Shown piece after piece: positions 10,735-18,558 of a DNA stretch of 64,000 bases. The position numbers and the translations under genes are program-made. The stretch's first letter is position 1, and each line of letters begins with the position of its first letter. The notes beneath the pieces were generated by a model. That model had not been told where the DNA came from. It made no database searches and was given only the letters and a program-made list of their open reading frames with translations. The stretch covers positions 744,001-808,000 of the forward strand of contig NZ_NKFL01000004.1 in NCBI RefSeq assembly GCF_002223055.1, given 5' to 3'. This DNA is from Burkholderia sp. HI2500. Its GTDB lineage: Bacteria; Pseudomonadota; Gammaproteobacteria; Burkholderiales; Burkholderiaceae.

Positions 10735-10861
10735 CGTTTTCGAAACATCGTTTCAAGAGTTTAACCGGCAACGATGTTTCGCGCAGTCTCTCAGGTTCTA
10801 GCACGGCCCTCGGAATGGCTAGAACTTTTTTAGCGCCACGGTCTCCGTGGCGCTTTTTTTT
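10735..10861 (+). ncRNA. putative small RNA with three stem-loops and tandem terminators
   Basis: Inferred from promoter and folding. Downstream of the TTGACT/AAGAAT promoter there are three hairpins. One has a 12-bp stem, CGAAACATCGTT (10741-10752) with its exact complement at 10770-10781. The second is GTTCTAGC (10795-10802) with GCTAGAAC (10818-10825), followed by six T. The third has a perfect 10-bp stem AGCGCCACGG (10832-10841), loop TCT, partner 10845-10854, followed by eight T. The last two look like back-to-back intrinsic terminators on the plus strand, and no plus-strand gene precedes them. Expected product is about 125 nt. The first stem also resembles the iclR palindromes, so part of it may be operator DNA instead. 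Confidence 0.55.
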
Positions 10862-10983
10862 GCCTGTCTTTCTGCCCGTCCGCCCGGACGCGTCAGGCCC
10901 GTATTATCCCCCGATCGTCGCAACCCCCGTTTGAACGCGGGCAGCGTCTGTTTGCGCGCGCGCCTTGCGTGATTCGCGTGCGC

Positions 10984-11018
10984 AAAAAAAAGCGCGATGC
11001 CCGCCCTGGGCATCGCGC
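10984..11018 (-). terminator. intrinsic terminator of the PhoX-type gene
   Basis: On the minus strand an 11-bp perfect stem (10992-11002 with 11008-11018, 5-base loop) is followed by eight U (A-run 10984-10991). It lies about 80 bases past the stop of the phosphatase gene at 11101. Confidence 0.88.
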
Positions 11019-11100
11019 ATCAAACGGCGTGGAGCGCCGACGAATGAACGGTGATGAAGAAAGGGGCCCACCAGGGGGCGGACCTCCTCGCGTGACCCGG

Positions 11101-13065
11101 TCAGGCCTTCGCGAGCTGGATGCTGGTCTGCTCGGCCGTCAGGTAGCCGACGCTGGCGCCGAAGCGGTCCTTGAAGTTCGTGCGCACGAGCGGATCGAGC
11201 GTCGGCTTGACCTTGTCGTGCAGCGGCGATTCCCAGTCGCCCGCGTGCTGGAAGTTGCTCATGATGTAGGTCCAGCCGTTGATCTCGTCGACCGCGTGCA
11301 GGCCCGTCGATTCGGCGCCGGCCGGGCACGACAGCACGCGTACCAGCGACTTAGTGTCGACGTTGTAGGCCCACAGGAAGTTGTTCACGTGCATGCCCGA
11401 GTCTTCGCCGATGAAGAGCGTGCGCAGCTTTTCGGAGAACTTCAGGTTGTCCGGGTTCGCGATCTTGTCCGGGTTCGCGAGGTTGCCGAGCCCGTCGGCC
11501 GCGGCGAGATCCTCGCCGACGAGCGCGGCCGGCGCGCCCATGTCGACCGGCACCCATTCGCTGTCGATCGCGCTGCCCGTCGTGTCGCGCTGGCTGCCCT
11601 TCAGGTTCAGTGCATAGACGGCGCCCGCGGCGATCTTCTTGTCGACCGCGACGTCGCGCGACACCGCATTGCCCTTGACCATCGACGTCTCGATCCGCGA
11701 CATCGCCGTGTAGACGATCTTGTCCTTCGCGTTCACGGTCGTGCCTTCGAGCTTCGTGAAGCCCATGCTGCCGCCGAGCAGCGCCGCGTAGCGGTGGGTC
11801 TCGAGGAATGCGGCCGCCTTTTCCATCCCCGGCTTCACGCGCATCCAGTTGAACTTGCCGCCGAAGTGGATCTTCGTGTAGCTCGCATCGTTCGGGTCGG
11901 TGGTCGCGAGGTCCATGATGTCCGACGCCTTCAGCGTGTTCGCGAGCGCTTCGATCTCGCTGCTGGTTGCGTGGCCGATCTTGATCCACGTGAGCGTCGC
12001 GGTGCCCGCGCCGGCCGACGACGTCTGCGTCCACTTCGCGACGTACAGCGTGCCGGCCGACAGGTCGGCCGCCTTGTCGGCGACGAACATGAACAGGCCG
12101 CCGTTGGTGGCGTCGTCACCCATCATCACGGTGCGCTGGTCCGGCATCACCTGGATCAGCTCGTGCGAGATGCGGCCGAGGCAGTAGTGCTTCTTCACGG
12201 TGCCCGTGCCGTCCGGATTCACGGTGATCTCGGGCAGGTGGCCGTAGTGGTAGGGGTTCGCCTTCGTCTCGTCGCCGAACGTGTTCTTGCTGAACGCCTT
12301 GAACTGCGCGTCGGTCGCGACCTTCGTCGCGTCCGGCTCGTACTCCTCGCTCGACAGGTGCGTGCCCCACGGCGACAGGCTCGCGCCGCACGTGATCCAC
12401 AGGCCGTGCGCCTTCGACGTGTCGACGTTGTGGTACTTGACGACCTTCAGCGCGCCGTTGGCCGGATCCTGATCGAGCGTGATCACCGCGATCGGCGACG
12501 GCAACTGGCCGTATTGCGACGCGCTCGCCTGGTCGCGCGTCGTGTATTCGAACTGCACGACGGCGAACACCGTGTTGCCCTTCACGCCGGGCACGTTCGC
12601 GTTCTTCAGCGTCAGCAGCGAGCTACCGTCCGGGCAGTCGGAATAGAACTGGCGCTCCTTGCCGGCCACCGAGCGATCGATGATCGGCTGGTTGTTGATG
12701 TCGTAGTAGCCGCCCGCGAGCGTCGTGCCGCCCTTGCCGTCCGGCACCAGGTCGCCCGTCACGAAGAACGGCCGGTACGCGAGCTTGAAGTTGCGCGCCG
12801 AGCCGTCCGAGAACGACACCGACAGCGTCGAGCCGACCGTCGTCGTGGCCATCGCGGCCGCGTTGTCGAGCGTCGGGGCGGCCATCGCCGAGAACGTCGC
12901 CGACGTGTATGCAGCGGCGACCGGGGCCGGCGTCGACGCGGGATTGTCGTCGCCGCCGCAACCCGTCAGCAGGGCCGGCAGCGCGAGGCCGGAAAGGGGA
13001 AGCATCGGCGCGCCGGCGAGGATCTTCAGGGCCTGACGACGGGCAGCATTGGGCAACGCGGGCAT
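11101..13065 (-). CDS. PhoX-family (DUF839) alkaline phosphatase-like protein, Tat-exported
   Basis: 654 residues from the ATG at 13065. This start is chosen because it opens directly on a Tat-type signal: twin Arg at residues 9-10 (RRQALKI), a hydrophobic stretch, and a lipobox L-L-T-G-C ending at Cys36. The protein may therefore be a folded, lipid-anchored periplasmic enzyme. The body matches the PhoX/DUF839 family, calcium- and iron-dependent phosphatases with a six-bladed propeller, for example SSLLTLKNANVPGVKG and FIGEDSGMHVNNFLWAYNVD near the end. The usual role is phosphate release from organic esters under phosphate starvation. No Pho box was recognised. It lies 190 bases downstream of the ammonium transporter in the same direction and has its own terminator. 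Confidence 0.85.
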   Translation of the reverse strand: MPALPNAARRQALKILAGAPMLPLSGLALPALLTGCGGDDNPASTPAPVAAAYTSATFSAMAAPTLDNAAAMATTTVGSTLSVSFSDGSARNFKLAYRPFFVTGDLVPDGKGGTTLAGGYYDINNQPIIDRSVAGKERQFYSDCPDGSSLLTLKNANVPGVKGNTVFAVVQFEYTTRDQASASQYGQLPSPIAVITLDQDPANGALKVVKYHNVDTSKAHGLWITCGASLSPWGTHLSSEEYEPDATKVATDAQFKAFSKNTFGDETKANPYHYGHLPEITVNPDGTGTVKKHYCLGRISHELIQVMPDQRTVMMGDDATNGGLFMFVADKAADLSAGTLYVAKWTQTSSAGAGTATLTWIKIGHATSSEIEALANTLKASDIMDLATTDPNDASYTKIHFGGKFNWMRVKPGMEKAAAFLETHRYAALLGGSMGFTKLEGTTVNAKDKIVYTAMSRIETSMVKGNAVSRDVAVDKKIAAGAVYALNLKGSQRDTTGSAIDSEWVPVDMGAPAALVGEDLAAADGLGNLANPDKIANPDNLKFSEKLRTLFIGEDSGMHVNNFLWAYNVDTKSLVRVLSCPAGAESTGLHAVDEINGWTYIMSNFQHAGDWESPLHDKVKPTLDPLVRTNFKDRFGASVGYLTAEQTSIQLAKA

Positions 13066-13255
13066 GTGGAGTCCAGTTTCAGTTGTTGGAAGAATGGCCT
13101 TTGCGAAGCAGGCGGTCGGCAAGCTCGGCGAAGGCAAATTGAAAACTGGACGGAAGTGTAGGGACGCTAGATGAAAGTTTTTTGAATTAAAAACGTAATG
13201 ATGTGTCGGGCGGCCGTCAGGTGAACGGACGGCCGCTGGTCGCAAGCGTTTGCGC

Positions 13256-14449
13256 TCAATCGCGTTCGGGCGTCGCCGAGATGCGGTGGATCGACAGGTC
13301 CGCGCCGTCGAACTCGGCTTCGCGGTCGAGGCGCAGCCCGACGGTCGCTTTCAGCGCGCCGTAGACGAGCGTGCCGCCGGCGGTCGCGATCGCGATGCCG
13401 CCGAGCGTGCCGACGAGCTGCGACATGAACGACACGCCGCCGAGACCGCCGAGCGCGGGCAGGCCGAACACGCCGGCCGCGATGCCGCCGAGCGCGCCGC
13501 ACATGCCGTGCAGCGGCCACACGCCGAGCACGTCGTCGATGCGCCACTTGTTCTGCACGCAGGTGAACATCGCGACGAACAGCGCACCGGCCGCGGCGCC
13601 GGTGACGAGCGCGCCGATCGGGTGCATCACGTCGGAGCCCGCGCACACCGCGACGAGGCCCGCGAGCGGCCCGTTGTACGTGAAGCCCGGGTCGTTGCGG
13701 CCGGCCATCCACGCGGCGAGCGTGCCGCCGACCATCGCCATCAGCGAGTTCACGGCGACGAGGCCGCTGACCTTGTCGAGCGTCTGCGCGCTCATCACGT
13801 TGAAGCCGAACCAGCCGACCGCGAGTACCCACGCGCCGAGCGCGAGGAACGGGATGTTCGACGGCGGGTGCGCGGCGATCCGGCCGTCCTTCGCATAGCG
13901 GCCGTGGCGCGCGCCGAGCAGCAGCACGGCGGGCAGCGCGACCCAGCCGCCGAACGCGTGCACGACGACGGAGCCCGCGAAATCATGGAACGGCGCACCG
14001 AACGCGTGCGTGAGCCAGGCCTGCACGCCGAAGCGGTTGTTCCAGGCGATCCCTTCGAAGAACGGATAGATGAAGCCGACGATGATCAGCGTCGCCACGA
14101 GCTGCGGATTGAACTTCGCGCGTTCGGCGATGCCGCCGGACACGATCGCCGGGATCGCCGCCGCGAAGGTCAGCAGGAAGAAGAAGCGCACGAGCGCATA
14201 GCCGCTGTGCTGCGACAGCGTGCCGATGTCGTCGAAGAACTCGACGCCGTACGCGATCGTGTAGCCGATGAAGAAATACGCGAGCGTCGACACCGAGAAG
14301 TCGACCAGGATCTTCACGAGCGCGTTGACCTGGTTCTTCTTGCGGACCGTGCCGAGTTCGAGAAATGCGAAGCCCGCGTGCATCGCGAGCACCATGACGG
14401 CGCCGATCAACAGGAACAGTGTGTCGACGCCGGATTTCAGACCATCCAT
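13256..14449 (-). CDS. amtB: ammonium transporter (Amt/MEP/Rh family)
   Basis: 397 residues from the ATG at 14449 (MDGLKSGVDTLFLLIGAVMV); upstream codons in the frame are not membrane-like and look spurious. About 11 hydrophobic helices. The two pore histidines are recognisable in SVVVHAFGGWVALPA and in DVLGVWPLHGMCGALGG. The family moves ammonium across the inner membrane for nitrogen assimilation and is usually gated by a GlnK trimer. No glnK gene is beside it, which is unusual for a primary amtB, so this may be a secondary paralogue. A strong stem-loop without a U-tract (13209-13234) follows it. Confidence 0.93.
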   Translation of the reverse strand: MDGLKSGVDTLFLLIGAVMVLAMHAGFAFLELGTVRKKNQVNALVKILVDFSVSTLAYFFIGYTIAYGVEFFDDIGTLSQHSGYALVRFFFLLTFAAAIPAIVSGGIAERAKFNPQLVATLIIVGFIYPFFEGIAWNNRFGVQAWLTHAFGAPFHDFAGSVVVHAFGGWVALPAVLLLGARHGRYAKDGRIAAHPPSNIPFLALGAWVLAVGWFGFNVMSAQTLDKVSGLVAVNSLMAMVGGTLAAWMAGRNDPGFTYNGPLAGLVAVCAGSDVMHPIGALVTGAAAGALFVAMFTCVQNKWRIDDVLGVWPLHGMCGALGGIAAGVFGLPALGGLGGVSFMSQLVGTLGGIAIATAGGTLVYGALKATVGLRLDREAEFDGADLSIHRISATPERD

Positions 14450-14713
14450 GCCGTGGCTTCCTTGCGCAAAAAACGGGCGAGGAATGCAAGTATCGAGCCA
14501 ACTTGGTGAACGGCTGCGTGGAGTTGGTGCTTCAACACCGTGTGGTGCGGCAATCCGGTGAATCGTGCACGGGAAGGGGGCGTGGCCCTTGCGGGTGCGA
14601 CGGGATGCCGATTGCACGCGTGTGGTGCGACGTGTGCGGAACTGGTGCGCGTGATGGGCCGATTGGCGCGACGTGGTGCGTGGTGGTGCGGTGCCGCGCA
14701 CCGTTTCGGCGCG

Positions 14714-15049
14714 TCAGTGGCGCGGGAACAGCAGCGGCGGCCGGCGCAGCCGCAGTGCGCACGCCGACCAGTAGGCGGCGACGGTCGCCAGCCCGAGGGC
14801 GGCAAACGCGAGTGCCGCGAAGCCCGCCAGCGACTGACCGTCGGCGGTGGGGCCGAGGATGCCTTCCGCGACGATCAGCGCGGCCGTCCAGAAGCCGATC
14901 ACGGCCTGTGTGAGCAGGCGCGCGGACGCGACGCGGCGCGGGCGCCCGGATTCGGCCAGGCGGCGCGCCGACGGCGGGCGCAGGCACAGGAAAAGGGTGG
15001 CGGCGAGTACGGCGGCCAGGGCGATGAACCAGTCGACGAGGAAATCCAT
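14714..15049 (-). CDS. small hypothetical inner-membrane protein
   Basis: 111 residues, family not recognised. The sequence shows three hydrophobic segments (about 4-22, 47-63 and 72-95) and a basic C-terminus (RLRRPPLLFPRH), consistent with a small integral membrane protein. It runs in the same direction as the ammonium transporter but is 264 bases away. Its start region faces the lipoprotein gene divergently across a perfect AATCACG-GTG-CGTGATT inverted repeat (15151-15167), a possible operator. No function is proposed. Confidence 0.6.
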   Translation of the reverse strand: MDFLVDWFIALAAVLAATLFLCLRPPSARRLAESGRPRRVASARLLTQAVIGFWTAALIVAEGILGPTADGQSLAGFAALAFAALGLATVAAYWSACALRLRRPPLLFPRH

Positions 15050-15242
15050 GAGAAAAAGGGGGCGCGTCCAAAGCGGATTGAAGCGTGCCCACTTTAGTGT
15101 CCTCGCGTGTGCGATTGAATCAGACGAGTCCGAAATTGAAAGCCATTTTTAATCACGGTGCGTGATTGGCCCTGTTCCACAGGCGGTATCATCGACGTCG
15201 GTCCAACCACGAGGCCGCGCGACGCGCGGCCGGAGATTGCTG

Positions 15243-15671
15243 ATGAACATGAAGACATCGCGGGCGCGTCGCGTGCCCGGGTCCGTACTGGCGGCCGTGA
15301 CCGCCGGTGCGCTGCTGTTGCTCGCGGGCTGCGAGAAGTCCGGCGCGCCGGTCACGCAACCCGATACGGCCGCGAGCGCGGCCGCCGATGCCGCGAACAA
15401 TGCGGCCAAGGCGCTCGACCAGGTGGCGAGCACCGTCAACCAGCAGCTCAACGCCGCGAAGGCCGGCATCGCGTCCGCGGCGTCGGCCGTGCCGCCGCTG
15501 TCCGCGAGCGGCCTCGCCTCCGCCGCGCAGGCACAGATCGACGCGGCCGCGTCCGCGGTCGTCGCGCATGCGGCTTCCGAAGCCGGCGCGAAGATCGCCG
15601 AAGCCGGCAAGAAGCTCCAGCAGTGGAGCCAGCAGAATGCGCCGGGCGCCAAGCCCGCGAGCGGAGAGTGA
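15243..15671 (+). CDS. small Ala-rich lipoprotein
   Basis: 142 residues from the ATG at 15243, preceded by GGAG. A basic N-terminus and hydrophobic core lead to the lipobox L-L-A-G-C with Cys30, so export and lipidation are expected. The mature part is almost entirely Ala, Gln, Asn, Lys and Ser in an amphipathic, probably coiled-coil pattern (AADAANNAAKALDQVASTVN), like small Lpp-like or Alanine-zipper envelope proteins. Function unknown. The rrf2 gene follows 90 bases downstream but has its own operator-bearing promoter region. Confidence 0.75.
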   Translation: MNMKTSRARRVPGSVLAAVTAGALLLLAGCEKSGAPVTQPDTAASAAADAANNAAKALDQVASTVNQQLNAAKAGIASAASAVPPLSASGLASAAQAQIDAAASAVVAHAASEAGAKIAEAGKKLQQWSQQNAPGAKPASGE

Positions 15672-15694
15672 CGCGGGCTTGCATGATCCGCTAA

Positions 15695-15717
15695 ATGTAA
15701 TTATGATGGTTACACAT
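15695..15717 (+). promoter_or_regulatory. candidate Rrf2 operator before its own gene
   Basis: ATGTAA, nine bases, then TTACACAT, about 45 bases before the rrf2 start. The core arms TGTAA/TTACA are exact complements. ATGTAATTA and GTTACA recur with identical spacing before the oxidoreductase gene (16303-16325). Confidence 0.65.
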
Positions 15718-15761
15718 GTCGCCGGCTGCGGGATGGGCCGGCGTCGTCAAGTGAGTCAGGA

Positions 15762-16217
15762 ATGAATACCAGCAGCCGGTTCGCGTTTGCCGTCCACGTG
15801 CTTGCCTTGCTGTCGATGCAGGAGGGCGTGCCGTTGTCGTCCGACATCATCGCGGGCAGCGTGAACACGAATCCGGCGCTGATCCGCCGGTTGCTGTCGA
15901 TGCTGGCGGCCGCGGGGCTGACCACGTCGCAACTGGGTGCGGGCGGCGGTGCGCTGCTGGCGCGCGAGCCCGGCGCGATCACGCTGCTCGACGTGTATCG
16001 CGCGGTCGACGATGCGCAACTGTTCGCGCTGCACCGTGAGGCGCCGAATCCGGCGTGTCTCGTCGGACGGCACATCCAGGGCGCGCTGATCGATTACATC
16101 GGCGACGCGCAGCGTGCGATGGAAGCATCGCTTGGCACGCGCACGCTGGCCGACGTGACGGCCGACGTGCTGGAGTTGGAGCAGCGCACGCAGCAGGCGG
16201 CACGCGCCGGCGGGTGA
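15762..16217 (+). CDS. Rrf2-family transcriptional regulator (YwnA-like)
   Basis: 151 residues. The N-terminal winged helix is clear: SRFAFAVHVLALLSM, then LSSDIIAGSVNTNPALIRRLLSMLAAAGL. The LGAGGGALLAREPGAITLLDVYRAVDD segment is the Rrf2 wing. The effector end has one Cys (NPACLVG) and lacks the three-Cys cluster that binds Fe-S in IscR or NsrR, so it is probably not an iron-sulfur sensor. It sits next to an NAD(P)-binding oxidoreductase, the same pairing as ywnA/ywnB in Bacillus. Matching operators before both genes point to autorepression and control of the neighbour. Confidence 0.88.
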   Translation: MNTSSRFAFAVHVLALLSMQEGVPLSSDIIAGSVNTNPALIRRLLSMLAAAGLTTSQLGAGGGALLAREPGAITLLDVYRAVDDAQLFALHREAPNPACLVGRHIQGALIDYIGDAQRAMEASLGTRTLADVTADVLELEQRTQQAARAGG

Positions 16218-16269
16218 GTGGCGGCAAGGCAGGAGGCCGGACGGCGCGAGAGGCGTGGCGACCGGCGCA

Positions 16270-16293
16270 AGGGGGGCTTTGCCCCGTTTTTTT
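16270..16293 (+). terminator. intrinsic terminator after rrf2
   Basis: GGGGC-TTT-GCCCC stem-loop (16273-16285) followed by GTTTTTTT. It separates the regulator transcript from the oxidoreductase promoter directly downstream. Confidence 0.75.
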
Positions 16294-16300
16294 CGGTCTT

Positions 16301-16325
16301 ATATGTAATTAACTACGTTACATAT
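16301..16325 (+). promoter_or_regulatory. Rrf2 operator of the oxidoreductase gene
   Basis: ATATGTAA (16301-16308), nine bases, TTACATAT (16318-16325): an exact 8-bp inverted repeat in an AT-rich promoter region, 21 bases before the start codon and directly upstream of the ribosome site CTGGAGA. It is the better of two copies of the same motif; the other lies before rrf2. Confidence 0.75.
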
Positions 16326-16346
16326 TTTTCTTACTGGAGAATCGAT

Positions 16347-16988
16347 ATGACGCAACGTACCTTGAATATCGCGCTGTTCGGCGCCACCGGCACGATCGGC
16401 TCGCGCATCGCCGCGGAAGCGGCACGACGCGGCCATCGCGTGACCGCGCTGTCGCGCCATCCGGGCGCAGCCGGCGACGGCATCACCGCGAAGGCGGCCG
16501 ACCTGTTCGACGCGGCCAGCATTGCGGCCGCACTGCCGGGCCATGACGTCGTTGCGAGCGCGTACGGCCCGAAGCAGGATGATGCGGCGAAGGTCGTCGC
16601 AGCTGCGAAGGCGCTGGTTGCCGGCACGCGCCAGGCGGGGCTGAAGCGGCTCGTAGTGGTGGGCGGCGCCGGTTCGCTCGAAGTTGCGCCGGGCAAGCAG
16701 CTGGTCGACAGCGAAGGTTTCCCGGAGGCGTACAAGGCGGTCGCGCTCGCGCACCGCGACGCACTCGACTACCTGAAGACGGTCAGCGATCTCGACTGGA
16801 CGTTCTTCGCGCCGGCCGCGCTGATCGCCCCGGGCGAGCGCACGGGCACGTTCCGCACGGGCGTCGGCAAGCTGATCGCGGACGCACAAGGCAACAGCAA
16901 GATCTCGGCGGAAGACTACGCGGTCGCGTTCGTCGACGCGCTCGAGCAAGGCAGCTTCGTGCACGAGATCGCGACGGTCGCGTATTGA
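16347..16988 (+). CDS. NAD(P)-binding oxidoreductase, NmrA/YwnB-like
   Basis: 213 residues from the ATG at 16347, with CTGGAGA upstream. A Rossmann glycine motif GATGTIGSRIA stands at residues 10-20, with Arg in SRHP for NADP preference. LKRLVVVGGAGSLEVAPGKQLVD is typical of the NAD(P)H-binding atypical short-chain dehydrogenase group (YwnB/YesF). No catalytic Y-x-x-x-K is evident. It may be a redox sensor or a quinone/aldehyde reductase; the substrate is unknown. An inverted repeat shared with the rrf2 promoter lies just upstream, so derepression by a stress signal through Rrf2 is likely. Confidence 0.85.
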   Translation: MTQRTLNIALFGATGTIGSRIAAEAARRGHRVTALSRHPGAAGDGITAKAADLFDAASIAAALPGHDVVASAYGPKQDDAAKVVAAAKALVAGTRQAGLKRLVVVGGAGSLEVAPGKQLVDSEGFPEAYKAVALAHRDALDYLKTVSDLDWTFFAPAALIAPGERTGTFRTGVGKLIADAQGNSKISAEDYAVAFVDALEQGSFVHEIATVAY

Positions 16989-17052
16989 GCAGTGCGCTGA
17001 CGCTGGCCCGTGGCGCGTGAGCGCCGGGCTGGCCGCGACGTGCAGGAACGCC

Positions 17053-17092
17053 AGGCGATTCCACCTTCACGGGCGGAGTCGCCTGTTTCATT
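17053..17092 (+). terminator. possible terminator after the oxidoreductase gene
   Basis: AGGCGATTCC (17053-17062) pairs with GGAGTCGCCT (17075-17084) with one wobble, followed by a short T-rich run. Moderate hairpin, weak U-tract. Confidence 0.4.
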
Positions 17093-17241
17093 TGGCGCGT
17101 GCGGTGTGGCGGCGGATTCGCTCGCTGCGCGCGCGTGCCGGATCGGTATTTATACCGGTCGACGCGGCGAAGCCGTTTTCATATTGTTCCCCGTTGTGCA
17201 GGATGAATAGAATAAATTTCTATCTACGAGGGACTGGAGAA

Positions 17242-17712
17242 ATGGACGCCATCGATCGCAAGCTGCTGGAGCTGTTGCAGGCCGATGCCACGCTGCCGAT
17301 CGCGGAACTGGCGCAGCGTGTGAACCTGTCGCAGACGCCGTGCTGGAAGCGCGTGCAGCGGCTCAAGGAAACCGGCGCGATTCGCGCGCAGGTTGCGCTG
17401 TGCGATCCGCGCAAGCTCGGGGTCGGCACGACCGTGTTCGTCGCGATCCGCACGAACCAGCACACCGAGGAATGGGCGCAGCGTTTCACGCAGGCCGTGC
17501 GCGACATGCCGGAAGTGGTCGAGGTGTACCGGATGAGCGGCGAGACCGATTACCTGCTGCGCGTCGTGGTGGCCGGCATCGACGATTACGACCGCGTCTA
17601 CAAGCAGCTGATTCGCACGGTGCCGCTGTTCGACGTCAGCTCGTCGTTCGCGATGGAGCAGATCAAGTATTCGACCGCGCTGCCCGTGCGCGATCTTGCC
17701 GAGCCGGCCTGA
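17242..17712 (+). CDS. Lrp/AsnC-family transcriptional regulator
   Basis: 156 residues from the ATG at 17242, with CTGGAGAA as ribosome site. The N-terminal helix-turn-helix is ELAQRVNLSQTPCWKRVQRLKETGAI (about 20-46), followed by the linker and the ligand-binding RAM domain, with MPEVVEVYRMSGETDYLLRVVV carrying the conserved G-x-x-D-Y/F-L. This is the standard length for single-domain Lrp proteins, which form octamers and usually sense amino acids. Its target is not evident. The converging fbp operon lies 68 bases downstream. Confidence 0.92.
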   Translation: MDAIDRKLLELLQADATLPIAELAQRVNLSQTPCWKRVQRLKETGAIRAQVALCDPRKLGVGTTVFVAIRTNQHTEEWAQRFTQAVRDMPEVVEVYRMSGETDYLLRVVVAGIDDYDRVYKQLIRTVPLFDVSSSFAMEQIKYSTALPVRDLAEPA

Positions 17713-17780
17713 CACGGCAATGAAGCGCGGCAACGAAACGCGGCGATGAACCAACCGGGGCGCGCATCGCGCCCGCGGGT

Positions 17781-18554
17781 TCAGCGGCCGCGCGCCAGTG
17801 CGCGCGCGCGTTCGTCGGCCAGCGCGTCGCGGCGCACGAAATCCGCGACGAACGGGCTGGCCGGATGGTGATGCAGCGCGTACGGCGTATCCCATTGCGC
17901 GAGCAGGCCATCCTTCATCACGCCGATCCGGTCGGCGATCGCGAACGCTTCGGCCTGGTTGTGCGTGACGAGGATCGCGGTGTGGCCCGTGCGTTTCAGG
18001 ATGTCGCGCAGCTCGAACGCAAGCCGCTCGCGCGTATCGACATCGAGATTCGAGAACGGCTCGTCGAGCAGCAGTAGCTCCGGCGACGGTGCGAGCGCAC
18101 GCGCGAGTGCGACGCGCTGCTGCTGGCCGCCCGACAGCTCGTGCGGATACGCGCCGCCGGAATCGGCAAGGCCGACGAGTTCCAGCATTTCCGCGACACG
18201 CACGCGCCGTTCGGCCTTCGGCATGCGCCGCAGGCCGAACGCGACGTTGTCCGCCGCGCTCAGGTGCGGGAACAGCGCGTAATCCTGGAACATCATGCCG
18301 ATGCGCCGCCGCTCGGGCGGCACGTCGAGCGACGGCGCCGCGACGGGCACGCCGTCCAGCATGATGCGCCCCATGCGCACCGGCTCGAAGCCGGCGATCG
18401 CGCGCAGCACGGTGGTCTTGCCGCAGCCGGACGCGCCGAGCAGGCAGCCGATGTCGCCGCGCGGCAGCGCGAGGCTCAGCCCGTCGACCACGGTGCGGCG
18501 GCCGTGCGGCGTGTCGTAGGCGAGGCAGAGGTCATCGAGTTCGAGCAGGTTCAC
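17781..18554 (-). CDS. fbpC: iron(III) ABC transporter ATP-binding protein
   Basis: 257 residues. Walker A is GASGCGKTT (about 38-46), the signature LSGGQQQRVALARALA (about 138), and Walker B LLLLDEPFSNLD. It is shorter than FbpC of Neisseria (about 350), having only a brief region after the ABC domain instead of a full TOBE regulatory domain. It would power the FbpB permease. It is the last gene of fbpA-fbpB-fbpC, 4 bases after fbpB. Confidence 0.9.
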   Translation of the reverse strand: MNLLELDDLCLAYDTPHGRRTVVDGLSLALPRGDIGCLLGASGCGKTTVLRAIAGFEPVRMGRIMLDGVPVAAPSLDVPPERRRIGMMFQDYALFPHLSAADNVAFGLRRMPKAERRVRVAEMLELVGLADSGGAYPHELSGGQQQRVALARALAPSPELLLLDEPFSNLDVDTRERLAFELRDILKRTGHTAILVTHNQAEAFAIADRIGVMKDGLLAQWDTPYALHHHPASPFVADFVRRDALADERARALARGR

Positions 18555-18558
18555 GGTG

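Noticed and set aside
10504..10764. 86-codon open frame rightward from the iclR start region
   Set aside because: No ribosome site, odd composition and no family; it lies over promoter signals and the small RNA start.
13209..13234. Strong stem-loop GCGGCCGTC/GACGGCCGC after the ammonium transporter
   Set aside because: No U-tract on either strand, so it is not called as an intrinsic terminator, though it could stabilise the message end.
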